From positions 1 through 43,650 of the forward strand of contig JACZXQ010000027.1 of assembly GCA_022571515.1 (NCBI GenBank): a stretch of DNA of 43,650 nucleotides. Reading direction: 5' to 3'. Shown here one piece after another: positions 24,803 through 33,573 of the stretch (position 1 is the first letter of the stretch; every line of letters begins with the position of its first letter). The stretch comes from Gemmatimonadota bacterium. Lineage in GTDB: Bacteria > Gemmatimonadota > Gemmatimonadetes > Longimicrobiales > Gaopeijiaceae. The notes beneath the pieces were generated by a model that saw nothing but the letters and a program-made list of their open reading frames with translations, was not told where the DNA came from and searched no databases. Both the position numbers and the translations under genes were made by a program.

Positions 24803-25836
24803 GATGTCTCCTCTTTCAGCCAGTTAGCGATGCGATCCATGCCTTCATCCATGTTGATGGAGGGGTTGAACCCGAGCTCGCTCGAGGCTTTGTCTCCCAC
24901 GAAGGTCGTCTTCAGCACTTGGGACCGAACCGCCCTGCGGCTGAGGGTCGGCTCATAGCCCAGCATCAGCCCCGCCAGTTCGTTGACCGCGGCCACCGAA
25001 AACGCTACCCAGTAGGGCACCGAGGACGGTTGGGGTTTGTCGAGCATGGTGCTGAGGCGTGTGAGATAGTCGCGGAGCGTCACCACCTCCTTGCCGCACA
25101 GGATGTACGACGAGCCGACTGTACCGAAACGAGCCGTGGCCACGAGCGCGTCCACGAGGTCGTCGATGTAAATCGGCTGGATCACCCCCGTACCCTGGTC
25201 CACCAGCGACAGCTTCCCAGCCCGTATCAGACGAATTGGCGTCATGGTCCAGTTTTGGTCTCCGGGTCCGTAGGCCTGAGACGGCTGGGCGATCACCGCG
25301 GGAAGCTTCCGCTCGGCAACCATACGGCGGATGACCGTTTCGGCCTCGAGCTTGGTGTCGGCGTAGGCGTCCCGGCTCTTCAGATGCGGTGAGTTCTCGT
25401 CGAGCCCCGGGCCGGCGCCCATGCCGTAGACTGAGACCGAACTGACGTACACGAACCGCTGGACGCCGACATCCAACGCCGCTTCGGCCAACGCCTCGGT
25501 CCCGGCTACGTTGACCTCGCGGTAGTAGGACCACGGTTTGTTGACGTTGACCGTCGCCGCGAGGTGGAACACGAGGTCACAGCCCTCCATCGCCCTCCGG
25601 AGCGAAGCGTGATCGGTCAGGTCACCCTCGACAGCGGCGGCGCCCGCTCTCTCCAACGAAGCTGCCCGTGACCTGTCTCTCACGAGACCGACCACCGTCG
25701 CGCCCGCGTCCACGAGTCCTTTGGCCAGGTGTCCGCCGATGAACCCGGTGGCTCCCGTGACCAGCGTGCGGAGGCCGGTCAGGGTGAGGCCCTCTCCGGC
25801 GGACGCCCGTTCCGACGGAGTTTCCGGCGAGTTCAC
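24799..25836 (-). CDS. NAD-dependent epimerase / 3-beta-HSD-like SDR
   Basis: 345 residues, extended short-chain dehydrogenase type. It has TGATGFIGG (27-35) for NAD(P), the catalytic Y158 and K162 (YADTK) and the serine in VYVSSVSVYG. The C-terminal half resembles 3-beta-hydroxysteroid or dihydroflavonol-type enzymes and has a hydrophobic helix (WVAFSVAAVNELAGLML), suggesting membrane association. It starts with GTG overlapping the diacylglycerol kinase stop (GTGA). The substrate is probably a lipid or sugar nucleotide (inference). Confidence 0.82.
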   Translation of the reverse strand: MNSPETPSERASAGEGLTLTGLRTLVTGATGFIGGHLAKGLVDAGATVVGLVRDRSRAASLERAGAAAVEGDLTDHASLRRAMEGCDLVFHLAATVNVNKPWSYYREVNVAGTEALAEAALDVGVQRFVYVSSVSVYGMGAGPGLDENSPHLKSRDAYADTKLEAETVIRRMVAERKLPAVIAQPSQAYGPGDQNWTMTPIRLIRAGKLSLVDQGTGVIQPIYIDDLVDALVATARFGTVGSSYILCGKEVVTLRDYLTRLSTMLDKPQPSSVPYWVAFSVAAVNELAGLMLGYEPTLSRRAVRSQVLKTTFVGDKASSELGFNPSINMDEGMDRIANWLKEETS

Positions 25837-26825
25837 GGCGTGGCCTCGATGACCCGCAGAGCGCGGGGCACGCTGTCCACCTGCGCGACCCGCGACGTCG
25901 ACATGAGCAACTCACCATCGACCTCGTACGGTACCGGCGCGCTGAAGCGGATCGTGAACGACGCGCTCTGCCGGAGCGTGACGCGATCCGACCGACCGTG
26001 TTCGCCGGTCCCGACCATCCGAAATAGGCGGAGCCGTTCGAACGGTCCGGAATCCGCGATCGCGCACACATCCAACTTGCCGTCGTCCAAGCGTGCCTCC
26101 GGGGCGATGAGGAACGTGCCTCCCATGTTGGGTCCGTTCGCGACCACCAGCATGAGGTGTAGACCGCCGCTGACCGAGCCGTTCGCGTCGTCCACATCGG
26201 CGAGCACGCCCTTGAAGCGGAAGATCTGCTGGAGTGCCGTCACGCTGTAGAGCAGGTCGCCTTTCAAGAAGCGCGCGCCCTCGGCTGCCTGGAGCACAGC
26301 GGGGCCGATACCGAAACTCGTCTCGAGAAGAAAGTGTCGGGCCGGTGTGTCTTCTTCGGGGAAGCGGATTCTGCCCACGTCGACACTCCGGGTTCGGCCG
26401 CGGGCGATGGCATGGACCGCGCCCGCCGGATCTCCGTAGGTGATTCCGAAGTTCTTGGCGAAGTCGTTACCGGAGCCGGCGGGCAGGAGTCCGAGCGAGA
26501 CGCCGGTCCGGCCGGAGGCGATGATGCACCCGGCGACATTACTCCAGGTCCCGTCACCGCCGACGGCCACGATGATCGTGGCGCCGTTCGAAAGGGCTTT
26601 TTCAGTCAGTTCCCTCTCCCGGCCTGGGCCCTTGGTAGCGGCGTATTCGAACTCGACCCCGGCCTCGTTCAGCAACTCGATATAGGCCCGCTGCCGTTCT
26701 TCCCCCCGTCCCCGTCCAGAGGCGGGATTGAAGATGACGAAGACATGCCCGCGCGCATTTTCGCCGGTGGGGTCGGGCGCGCCCGTTGACGCTTTCTCCG
26801 AAATCACGTTAGGGTGTTGTGCCAA
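25833..26825 (-). CDS. Diacylglycerol kinase-family lipid kinase
   Basis: About 330 residues with the family's NPASGRG near 33-39, GGDGT (89-93), GSGNDFA (117-123) and APEARLDDGKLDV. This is the DagK/YegS/sphingosine kinase fold that phosphorylates diacylglycerol or a related lipid using ATP. The annotated start is a TTG at 26825, without a convincing ribosome binding site; a GTG at 26807 is an alternative. It is divergent from the Tam41-like gene and leads the operon with the epimerase and RidA. By context it would make phosphatidate for CDP-DAG synthesis on the other strand. Confidence 0.85.
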   Translation of the reverse strand: MAQHPNVISEKASTGAPDPTGENARGHVFVIFNPASGRGRGEERQRAYIELLNEAGVEFEYAATKGPGRERELTEKALSNGATIIVAVGGDGTWSNVAGCIIASGRTGVSLGLLPAGSGNDFAKNFGITYGDPAGAVHAIARGRTRSVDVGRIRFPEEDTPARHFLLETSFGIGPAVLQAAEGARFLKGDLLYSVTALQQIFRFKGVLADVDDANGSVSGGLHLMLVVANGPNMGGTFLIAPEARLDDGKLDVCAIADSGPFERLRLFRMVGTGEHGRSDRVTLRQSASFTIRFSAPVPYEVDGELLMSTSRVAQVDSVPRALRVIEATP

Positions 26826-26898
26826 TCGTTTCAGGAGGAACAGGGAGCCGTATCATTATCCGCTCGAACATCAAGGTGCAACCGCGGGTGCTACTTCT

Positions 26899-27927
26899 AT
26901 GGGCGCCGCGCGACGGATGCCGAAGCTCGTGAGCCATCACCTCGATCCGGTTCCGGCCTCCGACGGATCTCCGCGGACGTCGGCGGCCGGGGGTGATCGA
27001 TTGGTGCGCTCGCTGGTTGACGCTTGTGGAGACCAGTTGGTGGCCGCGCTCCTCTATGGTTCTCGACTCACCAAGACCAGCCCGGACAAGCACAGCGCGT
27101 ACGATCTGGTTTTGGTCGTGGAAGATTACCGGCGGTTCTATGCGGGTCTGAAGGCGGCGGGGCACCTTCACCGGTCCCCATGGGTGATGGCCGCCCTCAG
27201 CCGGGTGTTGACACCGAGCTCCATCTCCCATCAGCCCGACGAGGATACCGAGGCAAAATGCCTCGTGCTGGAGCGGGCGCATTTCGATCGGGCTCTGTCG
27301 AATCGGGCGAAGGATCACTTCTGCCTCGGACGCATGGTTCAGCAGATCGCGATCCTATACACGCGCGACGAGCGGGCAGCAAGCGACGTCCAGCGTGCCC
27401 TCGAGATCAGCCACCGAACCCCGCTTCGATGGGCGCTGCCCCTTCTCGAAGCGCCGTTCACCGTGCGGGAGTTTGCGAGGGGTATGGTCGCAATCTCGTA
27501 CGCAGGTGAGATTCGGCCGGAGCAGGGCGGCCGGACGTCGGAAGTGATCGACGCGCAGGGCGAGTTCTTCGATCGCATATATGCTCCCGTCCTCGAGGAG
27601 GCTGTGGCCAACGGGCTGCTCCTGGAAGAGGGTGGGTCCTACCGCCCGCGCCGAGCTCCGTCCTGGTGGGCGAAGGCCCGCATTCGGATGTATTTCATGT
27701 CTTCGCGCATCCGCTTCACGGCGCGGTGGGTAAAGCATGTGTACACGTACGAGGGCTGGCAGGAATACATCGTTCGTAAGGTGGAGCGCCGCATGGGCGT
27801 GAAAGTGGAGATCACACCGGCGGAACGTCGGTTTCCGGTCATCTTGCTTTGGCCTAAAGTCATTCGCGTGCTGGCGTCACGGTCGCCGGCCCAAGACGAT
27901 GATTCCAACCACACGGGGGGCGAGTGA
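26899..27927 (+). CDS. Tam41-like nucleotidyltransferase, candidate CDP-DAG synthase
   Basis: About 342 residues. LLYGSRL (G54-S55) followed by AYDLVLVVED (D69, E75, D76) matches the spacing and order of Tam41-type nucleotidyltransferases, where the pattern is YGSG...DFILAVDD. A C-terminal helical region has FTVREFARGMVAISYAGEIRPE, like the FTE..SYxGDFR segment of Tam41. Mitochondrial Tam41 converts phosphatidate and CTP to CDP-DAG. Here the next gene, overlapping by GTGA, is a CDP-alcohol phosphatidyltransferase, and a DAG kinase lies divergently, which fits that job. The family call is by eye; the start (26899, or 26917) is uncertain. A different nucleotidyltransferase role is possible. Confidence 0.7.
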   Translation: MGAARRMPKLVSHHLDPVPASDGSPRTSAAGGDRLVRSLVDACGDQLVAALLYGSRLTKTSPDKHSAYDLVLVVEDYRRFYAGLKAAGHLHRSPWVMAALSRVLTPSSISHQPDEDTEAKCLVLERAHFDRALSNRAKDHFCLGRMVQQIAILYTRDERAASDVQRALEISHRTPLRWALPLLEAPFTVREFARGMVAISYAGEIRPEQGGRTSEVIDAQGEFFDRIYAPVLEEAVANGLLLEEGGSYRPRRAPSWWAKARIRMYFMSSRIRFTARWVKHVYTYEGWQEYIVRKVERRMGVKVEITPAERRFPVILLWPKVIRVLASRSPAQDDDSNHTGGE

Positions 27928-28670
27928 CGGCCGAACTCTGGACGCTGGTCGGGCTGCTCGCTCTCGCGTTCGTGAGCATGCCCGTGTTCGCGCTCAGCGC
28001 GGCGAGTTCCAGGGAGGACCCCCACGCATCGCAAGCGCATGGCCGGTTCCTCCTGGGCGGCTTCGTCAAGCGCTGGTTCATGTGGTTCATCGGTCCGGTG
28101 GAGCGGGCCTCGCTCGCGCTGGGTTTCGGGCCGACTTTCTACAATCTCCTCGGGTTGAGCTTCGGCCTGGCGGCCGGCCTGTTGTTCGTCGGCGGTCGAA
28201 TCGGGCTCGGCGGTTGGGCGATATTGTTGGGCGGCGTCGCCGATGTGCTCGATGGCCGCGTAGCCCGGGCTCGGGGTATGGCCTCCCCCAAGGGCGCATT
28301 CATCGATTCGACCTTGGACCGGTTTGCCGAGGTCGCGGCATTCATCGGACTTGCGTTGTGGTTCCGGGAGTCTGCCGCCGGGCTTCCACTCGCGTTGATC
28401 GCCATGGGCGGATCGCTGCTCGTCAGCTACACCCGCGCGCGGGGTGAAAGCCTGGGAGTGAATTGCTCGAAGGGCATCATGCAGCGGGCGGAGCGGTTAC
28501 TGGGACTTGGATTCGGCGCCATCGTGGACCCGACCGTGTCGGCGCTCGTCGGCCACGATGGGCCGGGCGTCGTCCTGCTGTGGGTGCTGGGTATGATCGC
28601 CGTTGGAACGGTCGGGACGGCGGTCTACCGAACGCTGTGGATTACGGCCCGTCTTCCGGACGCGGAATAG
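27924..28670 (+). CDS. CDP-alcohol phosphatidyltransferase
   Basis: 248 residues with about six membrane helices and the complete motif: D107, D110-G111, A114-R115, G124, D128 and D132. It transfers a phosphatidyl group from CDP-DAG to an alcohol such as inositol phosphate, glycerol phosphate or serine; the acceptor cannot be read from sequence, though the size and N-terminus resemble PgsA/phosphatidylinositol-phosphate synthases. It starts at GTG overlapping the Tam41-like stop, so the two are translationally coupled. Its 3' end converges on and overlaps the alpha/beta hydrolase gene by 29 bp. Confidence 0.88.
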   Translation: MTAELWTLVGLLALAFVSMPVFALSAASSREDPHASQAHGRFLLGGFVKRWFMWFIGPVERASLALGFGPTFYNLLGLSFGLAAGLLFVGGRIGLGGWAILLGGVADVLDGRVARARGMASPKGAFIDSTLDRFAEVAAFIGLALWFRESAAGLPLALIAMGGSLLVSYTRARGESLGVNCSKGIMQRAERLLGLGFGAIVDPTVSALVGHDGPGVVLLWVLGMIAVGTVGTAVYRTLWITARLPDAE

Positions 28671-29565
28671 CAGGAGCGTCCGCTCCCTCCGGTGCCGAAG
28701 TCTTCACGCCGATGCGCCGCCGGCTCTTTGCGATCACGTCGACCATGAACCGTCCGGCCGCCGCGCTGTGCGTCGCCCGGTTGCTCTCCATCACCTCGAG
28801 GGTGGCGCTCGGCAACCGCGAGACCATGTCTTCGACTTCGTCCAACCGGTGCAAGAGATCGGACCTGCCGGCGATGACCGTGACCGGTGTGGTGATGGCG
28901 GGGAGGCGGTCGAGGAGGCTGTAATGCCGAATGGCCCAGGCGTTCTTCTTGAGTCGGCGGGCGTCCGCGGCGTCCAGATACGCAGCGTATCGGCTTACCT
29001 GCTCCGGCTCGCTCGTCTTGTCCAGCCGCACGTGTATGTACCACTTGAGAATCGGGCGCAGCCAGGCGAAGAACGCGGCCGGCGCGAGCCGCATGAACGG
29101 CCAGAGCCACCAGGGCAGGTCGAAACGGATGTTCGGCGCGACCACGATGACGCCGTCGGGTTCTCGTCCCGGGCGGCTCAGGTGATGCAGGATGGCGGTC
29201 GATCCGAGAGAGCTGCCGAGCAGCCAGAAGGAGGTGCCCTCCGGGATGCACCCGTCGACCACATCCCGAACGTCGTCTGCCATGCGATCGAGCGTGAATT
29301 CGATCTTGGACCGGCTCGGCACACGAGCGGTGCCCTTCTCCCGCGACTCCACGTAAAGGACGCGGTAACGCGACGCGAGTTCCAGAATTACCGGATCCCA
29401 GGCCGTCCTCAGTGAGATCCATCCAGCGACGAATATCAGAACAGGTGCGTCCGGACTGTGGTGCGGCGGTTCGAACTCGATGACTAGAAGGGCGACACCG
29501 TCAGTGAGTTCCTCGTGCCGCTCCGTCGCGGTGATGCCCCTAGCTGTGTAAGACGAGAACGGCAT
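28642..29565 (-). CDS. Alpha/beta hydrolase
   Basis: About 307 residues. The nucleophile elbow is GSSLGS, the acid is probably in AGRSDLLHRLDE, and the His in SNRATHSAAAGRF. A hydrophobic central stretch (FDLPWWLWPFMRLAPAAFFAW) suggests a lid or membrane contact. The frame is open to a TTG at 29628; ATG 29565 is preferred, though its ribosome binding site is weak. Substrate may be a lipid ester given the phospholipid genes beside it (inference). Confidence 0.78.
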   Translation of the reverse strand: MPFSSYTARGITATERHEELTDGVALLVIEFEPPHHSPDAPVLIFVAGWISLRTAWDPVILELASRYRVLYVESREKGTARVPSRSKIEFTLDRMADDVRDVVDGCIPEGTSFWLLGSSLGSTAILHHLSRPGREPDGVIVVAPNIRFDLPWWLWPFMRLAPAAFFAWLRPILKWYIHVRLDKTSEPEQVSRYAAYLDAADARRLKKNAWAIRHYSLLDRLPAITTPVTVIAGRSDLLHRLDEVEDMVSRLPSATLEVMESNRATHSAAAGRFMVDVIAKSRRRIGVKTSAPEGADAPAIPRPEDGP

Positions 29566-29719
29566 AGCCTCGTTTCGCGTTCTGAGGAGATAGGCTGTAA
29601 GCTGGCGCTTCTGCCTGGTGCCGATCAAGGGGGGAAGTGGTCGTGGGCTCTAACACTCCCGACGACCCAGTTGTCTTCCGAGTGGTTCCCATGTGCCAAC
29701 TCCACACCGAGGGTTTCTC

Positions 29720-32700
29720 ATGATGCGCAGAGCCGTTCGATTCGCAGCTTTGGCTGTAGCCGTGCTTTCGGCCGTTCCGCTCCAAGCCCAGTTCACGAGT
29801 CCGTTGGCCGAGGAACTCATCGAGTCGATGCGTTGGAGGTCCACCGGGCCCGCCAATATGATGGGGCGGGTCACTGATGTAGAAGGAATCCCGAGCCCCT
29901 CCAAGACGTTCTACGTGGCGTCGGCGGCAGGGGGAATCTGGAAGACCACCAACAACGGAATCACTTTCCGTGCCCTGTTCCAGAACGAGCGCGTCGTGGC
30001 CATGGGCGATATCGCGATCGATCCGAGCAACACCGAGATCATTTGGGCAGGCACCGGCGAGGAAGACTCCCGCAACTCGATCTCCCCCGGCGGTGGGATC
30101 TACAAATCGGTGGACGGCGGGCTGACCTGGGAGCTCAAGGGCCTCGAGGAGACGCAGGTCATCGCGCGCATCGTGGTGCATCCGTTCGACTCCGACGTCG
30201 TCTACGTGGCGGCCTTGGGGCATATCTGGGACTCCAACCCGGAGCGCGGGCTCTACCGAACCGCGGACGGCGGCGAGACTTGGGAGCTGGTGAAGTTCAT
30301 CAGTGACAAGGCGGGGTTCGTCGATCTGGTCATGCACCCGCAGAACCCGAACGTGCTGTTCGCGTCGAGTTGGGAGCGGGTGCGCGGACCCTGGTTCCTG
30401 AACAGCGGTGGGCCGGGGAGTGCACTCTGGAAGAGTACGGACGGCGGAGACAGCTGGACCGAGGTCGACGGGGGCGGCTTCCCGACGACCACCAAGGGGC
30501 GCATCGGTATCGCGATTGCGATGAGCAACCCCGATATCATGTACGCGCTCGTCGAGGCCGAGGATGAGGAGGACGGCTCGCGCGGAAACGGGCTGTACAG
30601 GTCCGAGGATGGCGGCACCACGTGGGAGAAGGTGAACGACGCCAACTCACGTCCGTTCTACTATTCGCAGGTCCGCGTGGACCCGAGCGATCCCGACCGC
30701 GTCTACTGGTCGTCCACGCCCCTGCAGTTTTCGACGGACGGCGGCCGCACGGCCATGACCACCACGAACGGCATCCACGTCGATCATCACGCCATGTGGA
30801 TCGATCCCAACGATCCGGACCGCATCGTGGTGGGGAACGATGGTGGCGTGGCGATCACCTGGGACAAGGGCGGCAACTGGGAGTACCTGAACCGCATCGC
30901 GCTCGGACAGTTCTACCACGTCAGCTACAACATGGACTATCCGTACCGGGTGTGCGGTGGCCTACAGGACAACGGCACGTGGTGCGCACCGAGCCGCGTC
31001 GCCCGTGGCCAGATCAGCAACTACCACTGGGCGAGGATCAACGGCGGCGACGGGTTCTACTCGGCTCAGGACCCTTCAGACCCCGATATCGTCTTCGCCG
31101 AGTCGCAGGGCGGCAACATGGCCCGCATCAACATGGAGACGGGTGAGACCGTCCGACTCCAGAAGCCCGATTGGCGGGATGCGTGGCGGCTCCTTCAGGA
31201 TTCCATCATCCTGCTCCAGGACGAAGATGGGAACCCACGCGACAGCGACGCGGCGCGCCGCATCGAAGCGTTCCAGGGCAGGGCTTCGGCCGACTCCGCC
31301 GCGCTGCAACTCCGCTGGAACTGGAATACGCCCTTCTTCATCTCGCCTCATGACGGGATGACGTTCTACACGGCCGCCAACAGGGTCTTCAAGTCCACCC
31401 GCCAGGGCGATGACATGCAGCCCATCTCGCCGGACCTGAGCGACGCGGATCCCGAGAAGATCCGGGTGAGCACACAGACCACCGGCGGCATCACGCCCGA
31501 CGTGACCGGAGCGGAGACGCACGCCACCATCGTGGCGCTGGCGGAGTCACCCGTGCGGCAGGGAATGCTGTTCGCCGGCACGGACGATGGCAATGTCTGG
31601 CTCAGCATGAACGACGGCCGCGATTGGACCGAACTCACCGACCGTTTCGAGGGCGTGCCCGAAAATACTTGGGTCAGCGGAATCGAACCGTCGCACTACG
31701 ACGCCGACAGATTCTACGTCACGTTCGACGGTCACCGCACGAACGACTTCACGCCGTACGTCTATGTGACCGAAGACAGAGGCGCGAGCTTCAGCTCGAT
31801 CGCGGAAGGCCTTCCCACCGGCAAGCCCGACTTCGTGCACGTGATCCGAGAGGATCCGCATAACCAGGATCTCCTGTTCGTGGGCACGGACTTGGGTGTT
31901 CACGTCTCGACGGACCGCGGAGCGACCTGGCAGAGGTTCATGAACGGACTTCCGACCGTGCCCGTGCGCGACCTCCAGATCCACCCGCGTGAGAGAGAAC
32001 TCATCGCGGCCACGCATGGCCGCTCGATCTGGATCGCGAACATTCAGCCGCTCGAGGAACTGAGCGCGCGGCGCATGGCCGAGGCGGCGGTGCTCTTCAC
32101 TCCGACCACGGCGTTTCAGTATGTGCAACGCAGGGTCGGTGGCGAGTCGGTGGGCCAGGCGTTCTTCCAGCGTCCTTCCCCAAGTACCGGCGCCCAGATC
32201 ACCTACTATTTGTCGGAGGATGTGCAGGGGCCGGCTGCCGGGCGCGGTGGCAGTGGACGGCGGGATGACGGCGCTCGTGGTCAGCGCCGAGGTGGCAGGG
32301 GCGGTGCGGGCGGTGGCCGGCGGGGCGGTGGTGGTGGTCCTGGTGGTGTCGGTGGGCAGGGTGCGCAGCAGGGCCCCCAGGCGGAGATCACGATCCGCGA
32401 TGAGGACGGTAACCTGATTCGCACGCTGACGGGACCGGCCACGGCGGGTATTCACCAAGTGGGTTGGAATTTCCGGGGTGAGGCGCCCCCGGCGGCACCC
32501 AGGTCGCCCTCCCAGGTGCGTGACAGCATCCGTACAGCCGAACGTATCGAGGTCGTGTCGGACTCGCTGATCGAGGCCGGGCGGGACGAGGCCGAGGTCC
32601 GGCGACTCATGGGCTTCTTGGAGGGTGGCGGCCGTGGGTTCGGACGCGGCGGACGTCGGGGCCGCGGCGGTGGGGCGGGAGCGGATCCCGAGGAGTTCGT

Positions 32701-32947
32701 CGAGCGACCCGGCGAGTCAGAGGGTCGTGGCCGGGGCGGTTTCGGCGGCATCGACTTCGACCAGATCCGAGAAATGCGGCAGTTGATCACGCCGGGTGCC
32801 CGTGGTGGCTTTGGCGGCGGCCGCGGCCGCGGCCGCGGTGGCGGCGCCCAGGGCGCCTTGGCCGAACCGGGCATCTATACCGTGACACTGAGCGTAGGTG
32901 GCCGGGAATACACCAGCACGCTCACGGTCGAGCGTTTAGGAGGCTAG
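29720..32947 (+). CDS. Exported BNR/sortilin-like beta-propeller protein
   Basis: About 1075 residues. After a signal peptide (SAVPLQAQ) it carries many BNR/VPS10-type repeats, e.g. WKTTNNGITFRAL, YKSVDGGLTWEL, YRTADGGETWEL, WKSTDGGDSW and YRSEDGGTTWEKV. These build glycosidase-like propellers but no catalytic signature is clear. The C-terminal third holds two Gly/Arg-rich low-complexity runs (RGGRGGAGGGRRGG and GRGGRRGRGGG) around short beta segments. Such proteins are abundant in Gemmatimonadota and Bacteroidota and may bind glycans or peptides. ATG 29720 has GAGGG 6 bases upstream. It stands alone. Confidence 0.85.
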   Translation: MMRRAVRFAALAVAVLSAVPLQAQFTSPLAEELIESMRWRSTGPANMMGRVTDVEGIPSPSKTFYVASAAGGIWKTTNNGITFRALFQNERVVAMGDIAIDPSNTEIIWAGTGEEDSRNSISPGGGIYKSVDGGLTWELKGLEETQVIARIVVHPFDSDVVYVAALGHIWDSNPERGLYRTADGGETWELVKFISDKAGFVDLVMHPQNPNVLFASSWERVRGPWFLNSGGPGSALWKSTDGGDSWTEVDGGGFPTTTKGRIGIAIAMSNPDIMYALVEAEDEEDGSRGNGLYRSEDGGTTWEKVNDANSRPFYYSQVRVDPSDPDRVYWSSTPLQFSTDGGRTAMTTTNGIHVDHHAMWIDPNDPDRIVVGNDGGVAITWDKGGNWEYLNRIALGQFYHVSYNMDYPYRVCGGLQDNGTWCAPSRVARGQISNYHWARINGGDGFYSAQDPSDPDIVFAESQGGNMARINMETGETVRLQKPDWRDAWRLLQDSIILLQDEDGNPRDSDAARRIEAFQGRASADSAALQLRWNWNTPFFISPHDGMTFYTAANRVFKSTRQGDDMQPISPDLSDADPEKIRVSTQTTGGITPDVTGAETHATIVALAESPVRQGMLFAGTDDGNVWLSMNDGRDWTELTDRFEGVPENTWVSGIEPSHYDADRFYVTFDGHRTNDFTPYVYVTEDRGASFSSIAEGLPTGKPDFVHVIREDPHNQDLLFVGTDLGVHVSTDRGATWQRFMNGLPTVPVRDLQIHPRERELIAATHGRSIWIANIQPLEELSARRMAEAAVLFTPTTAFQYVQRRVGGESVGQAFFQRPSPSTGAQITYYLSEDVQGPAAGRGGSGRRDDGARGQRRGGRGGAGGGRRGGGGGPGGVGGQGAQQGPQAEITIRDEDGNLIRTLTGPATAGIHQVGWNFRGEAPPAAPRSPSQVRDSIRTAERIEVVSDSLIEAGRDEAEVRRLMGFLEGGGRGFGRGGRRGRGGGAGADPEEFVERPGESEGRGRGGFGGIDFDQIREMRQLITPGARGGFGGGRGRGRGGGAQGALAEPGIYTVTLSVGGREYTSTLTVERLGG

Positions 32948-32968
32948 TTCTCGGCGGACTGGATGGGT

Positions 32969-33493
32969 CTAGAAGCCGTACAACTCCCCGTACCGCAGCA
33001 GCACGCTGCTGGCGCCGCCTCCCGGCAGCAACGTAACGATGTATAGGCGGTCGTACTCCGATGGCTCGTCGATGGCGGTGTGTGGGTCTCCCCCCAGGAG
33101 CTCCACCAACCGGGGCGTCGTATTGCTGTGACCGGACACCAGATGGCGCCCGGGCGTGTTTCTCAGACGGGACGCCATCCCCACCAGGTCGCGCGGGTCG
33201 TAGATGAGAGTTTCCAGACCGAGGCGGCCGGCCAGCGGTTCGGCCGTGTCGCGGGTGCGTACGAAATCTGAGCTGTAGATGTGCGTGATGCCGGAGTCCG
33301 ACAGCAGGCCGGCAAGCACAGCCGCCCGTGCAATACCCTGTGCGGTGAGCGCCGGATCAGCACCCCCATCGGCCTTTTCAGCGTGGCGAACGAGGTAGAC
33401 GACGGTTGGCTCCGCCTGAGCGATGACCTGGCTCGCGGTCGCGGCCAGCGCCACGAAGAGAAGCACGAGGCCATGCGAGATCCTTCGTGTCAT
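32969..33493 (-). CDS. Exported histidine phosphatase
   Basis: 174 residues with a signal peptide (LLFVALAATASQVIAQ). The RHG motif is VRHAEK, the second His is in VSGHSNT, and SSDFVRTRDTA is the phosphate-binding segment of the phosphoglycerate mutase/SixA type. It should hydrolyse a phosphoester outside the cytoplasm. ATG 33493 is preferred because the leader begins there; the frame continues upstream without a better start. It is divergent from polyphosphate kinase. Confidence 0.83.
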   Translation of the reverse strand: MTRRISHGLVLLFVALAATASQVIAQAEPTVVYLVRHAEKADGGADPALTAQGIARAAVLAGLLSDSGITHIYSSDFVRTRDTAEPLAGRLGLETLIYDPRDLVGMASRLRNTPGRHLVSGHSNTTPRLVELLGGDPHTAIDEPSEYDRLYIVTLLPGGGASSVLLRYGELYGF

Positions 33494-33573
33494 TCGTCTG
33501 ATCCGTTCGTTGGGTGGGTGAACGTGTCTTGATGCCGGATGAGCACTGTCTACCTTCACTCTTAGCACGCTGA

